15,363 bases of DNA, from contig CALVRF010000024.1 of the NCBI GenBank assembly GCA_944358495.1, positions 1 to 15,363 on the forward strand. Direction: 5' to 3'. The notes beneath the pieces were generated by a model, which had not been told where the DNA came from, did not search any database, and was given only the letters and a program-made list of their open reading frames with translations. The translations under genes were made by a program, and so were the position numbers. This stretch comes from an uncultured Bacilli bacterium (GTDB taxonomy: Bacteria > Bacillota_I > Bacilli_A > RF39 > UBA660). Position 1 is the stretch's first letter. Every line of letters starts with the position of its first letter. Positions 14,435 to 15,363 of the stretch are shown one piece after another.

Positions 14435-14463
14435 ATTATAACATTATATGTTAGCACTGTCAA
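14435..14463 (-). promoter_or_regulatory. Sigma-A promoter of hrcA-grpE-dnaK-dnaJ
   Basis: On the minus strand a perfect TTGACA (14463-14458), a 17-bp spacer and a perfect TATAAT (14440-14435). The -35 box lies within CIRCE operator 2, and operator 1 starts 3 bp beyond the -10 box. The unit is very strong when HrcA is released. Confidence 0.9.
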
Positions 14464-14477
14464 TAGTAGAATGCTAA
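14451..14477. promoter_or_regulatory. CIRCE operator 2, overlapping the -35 box
   Basis: TTAGCACTG, 9 bp, then GAATGCTAA: one mismatch per arm against the TTAGCACTC-N9-GAGTGCTAA consensus. The operator covers the -35 box of the hrcA promoter, so HrcA binding would exclude RNA polymerase. Confidence 0.88.
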
Positions 14478-14492
14478 AAAAACATTTTTTTA

Positions 14493-14523
14493 CAAAAAAA
14501 ACCAAAATATAAAATCTTGGTTT
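14493..14523 (-). terminator. Rho-independent terminator of lemA
   Basis: On the minus strand AAACCAA pairs with TTGGTTT around an AT-rich 11-nt loop and is followed by eight Ts. It ends the lemA transcript just before the hrcA promoter region. Confidence 0.8.
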
Positions 14524-14534
14524 AAAAACAATAA

Positions 14535-15086
14535 TTAAAATTGAACTTTTGGTGCTTCTTTTTCTTCTTCAGTAGCTTCAAAGAATTCTTCAGGTTTAAA
14601 TTTAAAGATAGAAGCAATAATATTTGATGGAAACATCTCTAATTTATTTTTATATGCCATAACCGCATCATTATAAAACTGTCTAGCATATGAAATTTTA
14701 TCTTCAGTTTCCTTTAAATTGTTTTGTAAATCTAAAAAATTCGTATTAGCTTTTAAATCTGGATAATTTTCTGACAAAGCAAATAAATTACCTAAAGCCT
14801 CAGTTAGCATATTCGCACTTTCCATTTTTTCATGTGGGTCTTTCGCATTAACTGCACTATTTCTCGCTTGAATAACTGCATCTAAAGTAGTTTTTTCATG
14901 CGTAGCATAACCCTTAACAGTTTCAATCAAATTAGGAATCAAATCATTTCTTCTCTTTAAAAGCACATCAATTTGTGCCCAACTATCTTGAACCTTATTT
15001 TTAAAGTTAACCAAACCATTGTAAGTAGCAATTACATAAATAATAAGAATTAAAACAATTACCCCTACAACAATTAAAGCAATCAT
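14535..15086 (-). CDS. lemA: LemA family membrane-anchored protein
   Basis: LemA proteins have one N-terminal membrane helix and a cytosolic or surface coiled-coil-rich helical bundle. Their role is unknown, though they are often linked to envelope stress. Here residues 2-22 (IALIVVGVIVLILIIYVIATY) are the membrane helix, followed by the hallmark YNGLVNFKNKVQDSWAQIDVLLKRRNDLIPNLIETVKGYA. The bundle includes NLKETEDKISYARQFYNDAVMAYKNKLEMFPSN, and the tail is acidic. The length, 183 residues, is normal. I prefer ATG 15086, seven nt after TGGAGG; the in-frame ATG 15092 would overlap the ribosome site. It is monocistronic, with a promoter-like TATAAT upstream and a terminator downstream, and it diverges from the spore-protein-like gene. 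Confidence 0.95.
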   Translation of the reverse strand: MIALIVVGVIVLILIIYVIATYNGLVNFKNKVQDSWAQIDVLLKRRNDLIPNLIETVKGYATHEKTTLDAVIQARNSAVNAKDPHEKMESANMLTEALGNLFALSENYPDLKANTNFLDLQNNLKETEDKISYARQFYNDAVMAYKNKLEMFPSNIIASIFKFKPEEFFEATEEEKEAPKVQF

Positions 15087-15110
15087 AATCATTCCTCCAT
15101 TCTATAAAAC

Positions 15111-15116
15111 ATTATA
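15111..15116 (-). promoter_or_regulatory. -10 box of the probable lemA promoter
   Basis: A perfect TATAAT on the minus strand lies about 25 bp upstream of lemA. The expected -35 position (15134-15139) holds only TATATT, so the promoter would be weak or activator-dependent. Confidence 0.5.
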
Positions 15117-15147
15117 CACTATTTTTTTATAAAAATATACCTTACTA

Positions 15148-15178
15148 TGAATAAAAAAGCATTTTATTTCACATAACA
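15148..15178 (+). promoter_or_regulatory. Candidate forespore (sigma-G/F type) promoter of the sspI-like gene
   Basis: TGAATA (15148-15153), which fits the sigma-G/F -35 pattern GHATR, is followed after 18 bp by CATAACA (15172-15178), one mismatch from CATnHTA. The position fits the downstream spore-protein gene. A caveat is that the predicted start (about 15185) falls almost at the ribosome site, leaving a very short leader. Confidence 0.45.
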
Positions 15179-15200
15179 ATTATAGAAAGGATATGATAAA

Positions 15201-15363
15201 ATGAATAACATTAGTATTAGAGGTTACATTAAAAAAAATTTTAAAAACTCAGACGAAAAAGAAATTAGGAATTCAATTGAAACATCTTTAAAAGAAAATA
15301 CCGAAGAAACCTTACCAGGACTAGGAGTTTTATTCGAAGTTCTTTGGCAAAATAGCAATCAAA
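15201..15363 (+). CDS. sspI: Small acid-soluble spore protein I-like (truncated by window end)
   Basis: An open frame starts at ATG 15201, with AAAGGA 9 nt upstream, and runs to the window edge (54 full codons). It encodes MNNISIRGYIKKNF..., then a Glu-rich helix, then ETLPGLGVLFEVLWQNSNQ. The TLPGLGVLFEV-W core is the signature of SspI, a minor small acid-soluble protein found in the spore core of Bacillus and relatives. Full-length SspI has about 66-71 residues, so about 15 are missing here. A sigma-G-like promoter is placed upstream. If correct, the organism retains at least part of a sporulation programme. The call rests on recognising this motif and the matching length and position. The C-terminus is not visible. 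Confidence 0.85.
   Translation, partial: MNNISIRGYIKKNFKNSDEKEIRNSIETSLKENTEETLPGLGVLFEVLWQNSNQ

Noticed and set aside
1..15363. Mobile element, prophage, CRISPR array or defence system
   Set aside because: I saw no transposase, integrase, direct-repeat array, att site or toxin-antitoxin signature. Base composition looks even along the window.

Overview
This window is AT-rich (roughly 30% G+C by eye) and almost entirely coding on the minus strand. The only plus-strand gene is a fragment at the right edge. The HrcA/CIRCE circuit, T-box leader, PadR/DUF1700 pair, AI-2E transporter, LemA and an SspI-like spore protein together point to Bacillota (Firmicutes). I think an uncultured, compact-genome Bacilli/Clostridia lineage is most likely, but no marker here fixes the genus. 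TGA serves as a stop (NrtR-like gene, hrcA), so mycoplasma code 4 is unlikely.

Layout in the direction of transcription (right to left). At the right edge, a truncated sspI-like gene (+) diverges from lemA (-). After lemA and its terminator come the hrcA-grpE-dnaK-dnaJ heat-shock genes, with two CIRCE operators flanking the promoter and a strong terminator overlapping the dnaJ stop. Next is a monocistronic-looking sigma-70 family gene with its own consensus promoter and unusual DNA-recognition residues. It is followed by a promoter driving frr (ribosome recycling factor) and an AI-2E family transporter.

The end of the AI-2E gene overlaps the Stem I of an alanine-type T-box riboswitch (specifier GCU). 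The T-box governs a small P-loop (deoxy)nucleotide kinase-like gene, a short alanyl-tRNA synthetase lacking the C-Ala domain, and an APH-fold phosphotransferase. That operon ends at a hairpin terminator. A padR-DUF1700 pair follows, with a consensus promoter inside an inverted repeat, and then a terminator. The last operon starts from a consensus promoter: an unrecognised 147-aa protein, an NrtR-like Nudix/winged-helix regulator with a degenerate Nudix box, and a membrane-anchored pilin-like protein that runs off the left edge.

Most genes are housekeeping. The parts most worth a second look are the short AlaRS and its T-box operon, the divergent sigma factor, the Cys/His-rich GrpE tail, the spore-protein gene with a forespore-like promoter, and the NrtR-like operon. 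I see no transposon, phage, CRISPR, tRNA or rRNA in the window.
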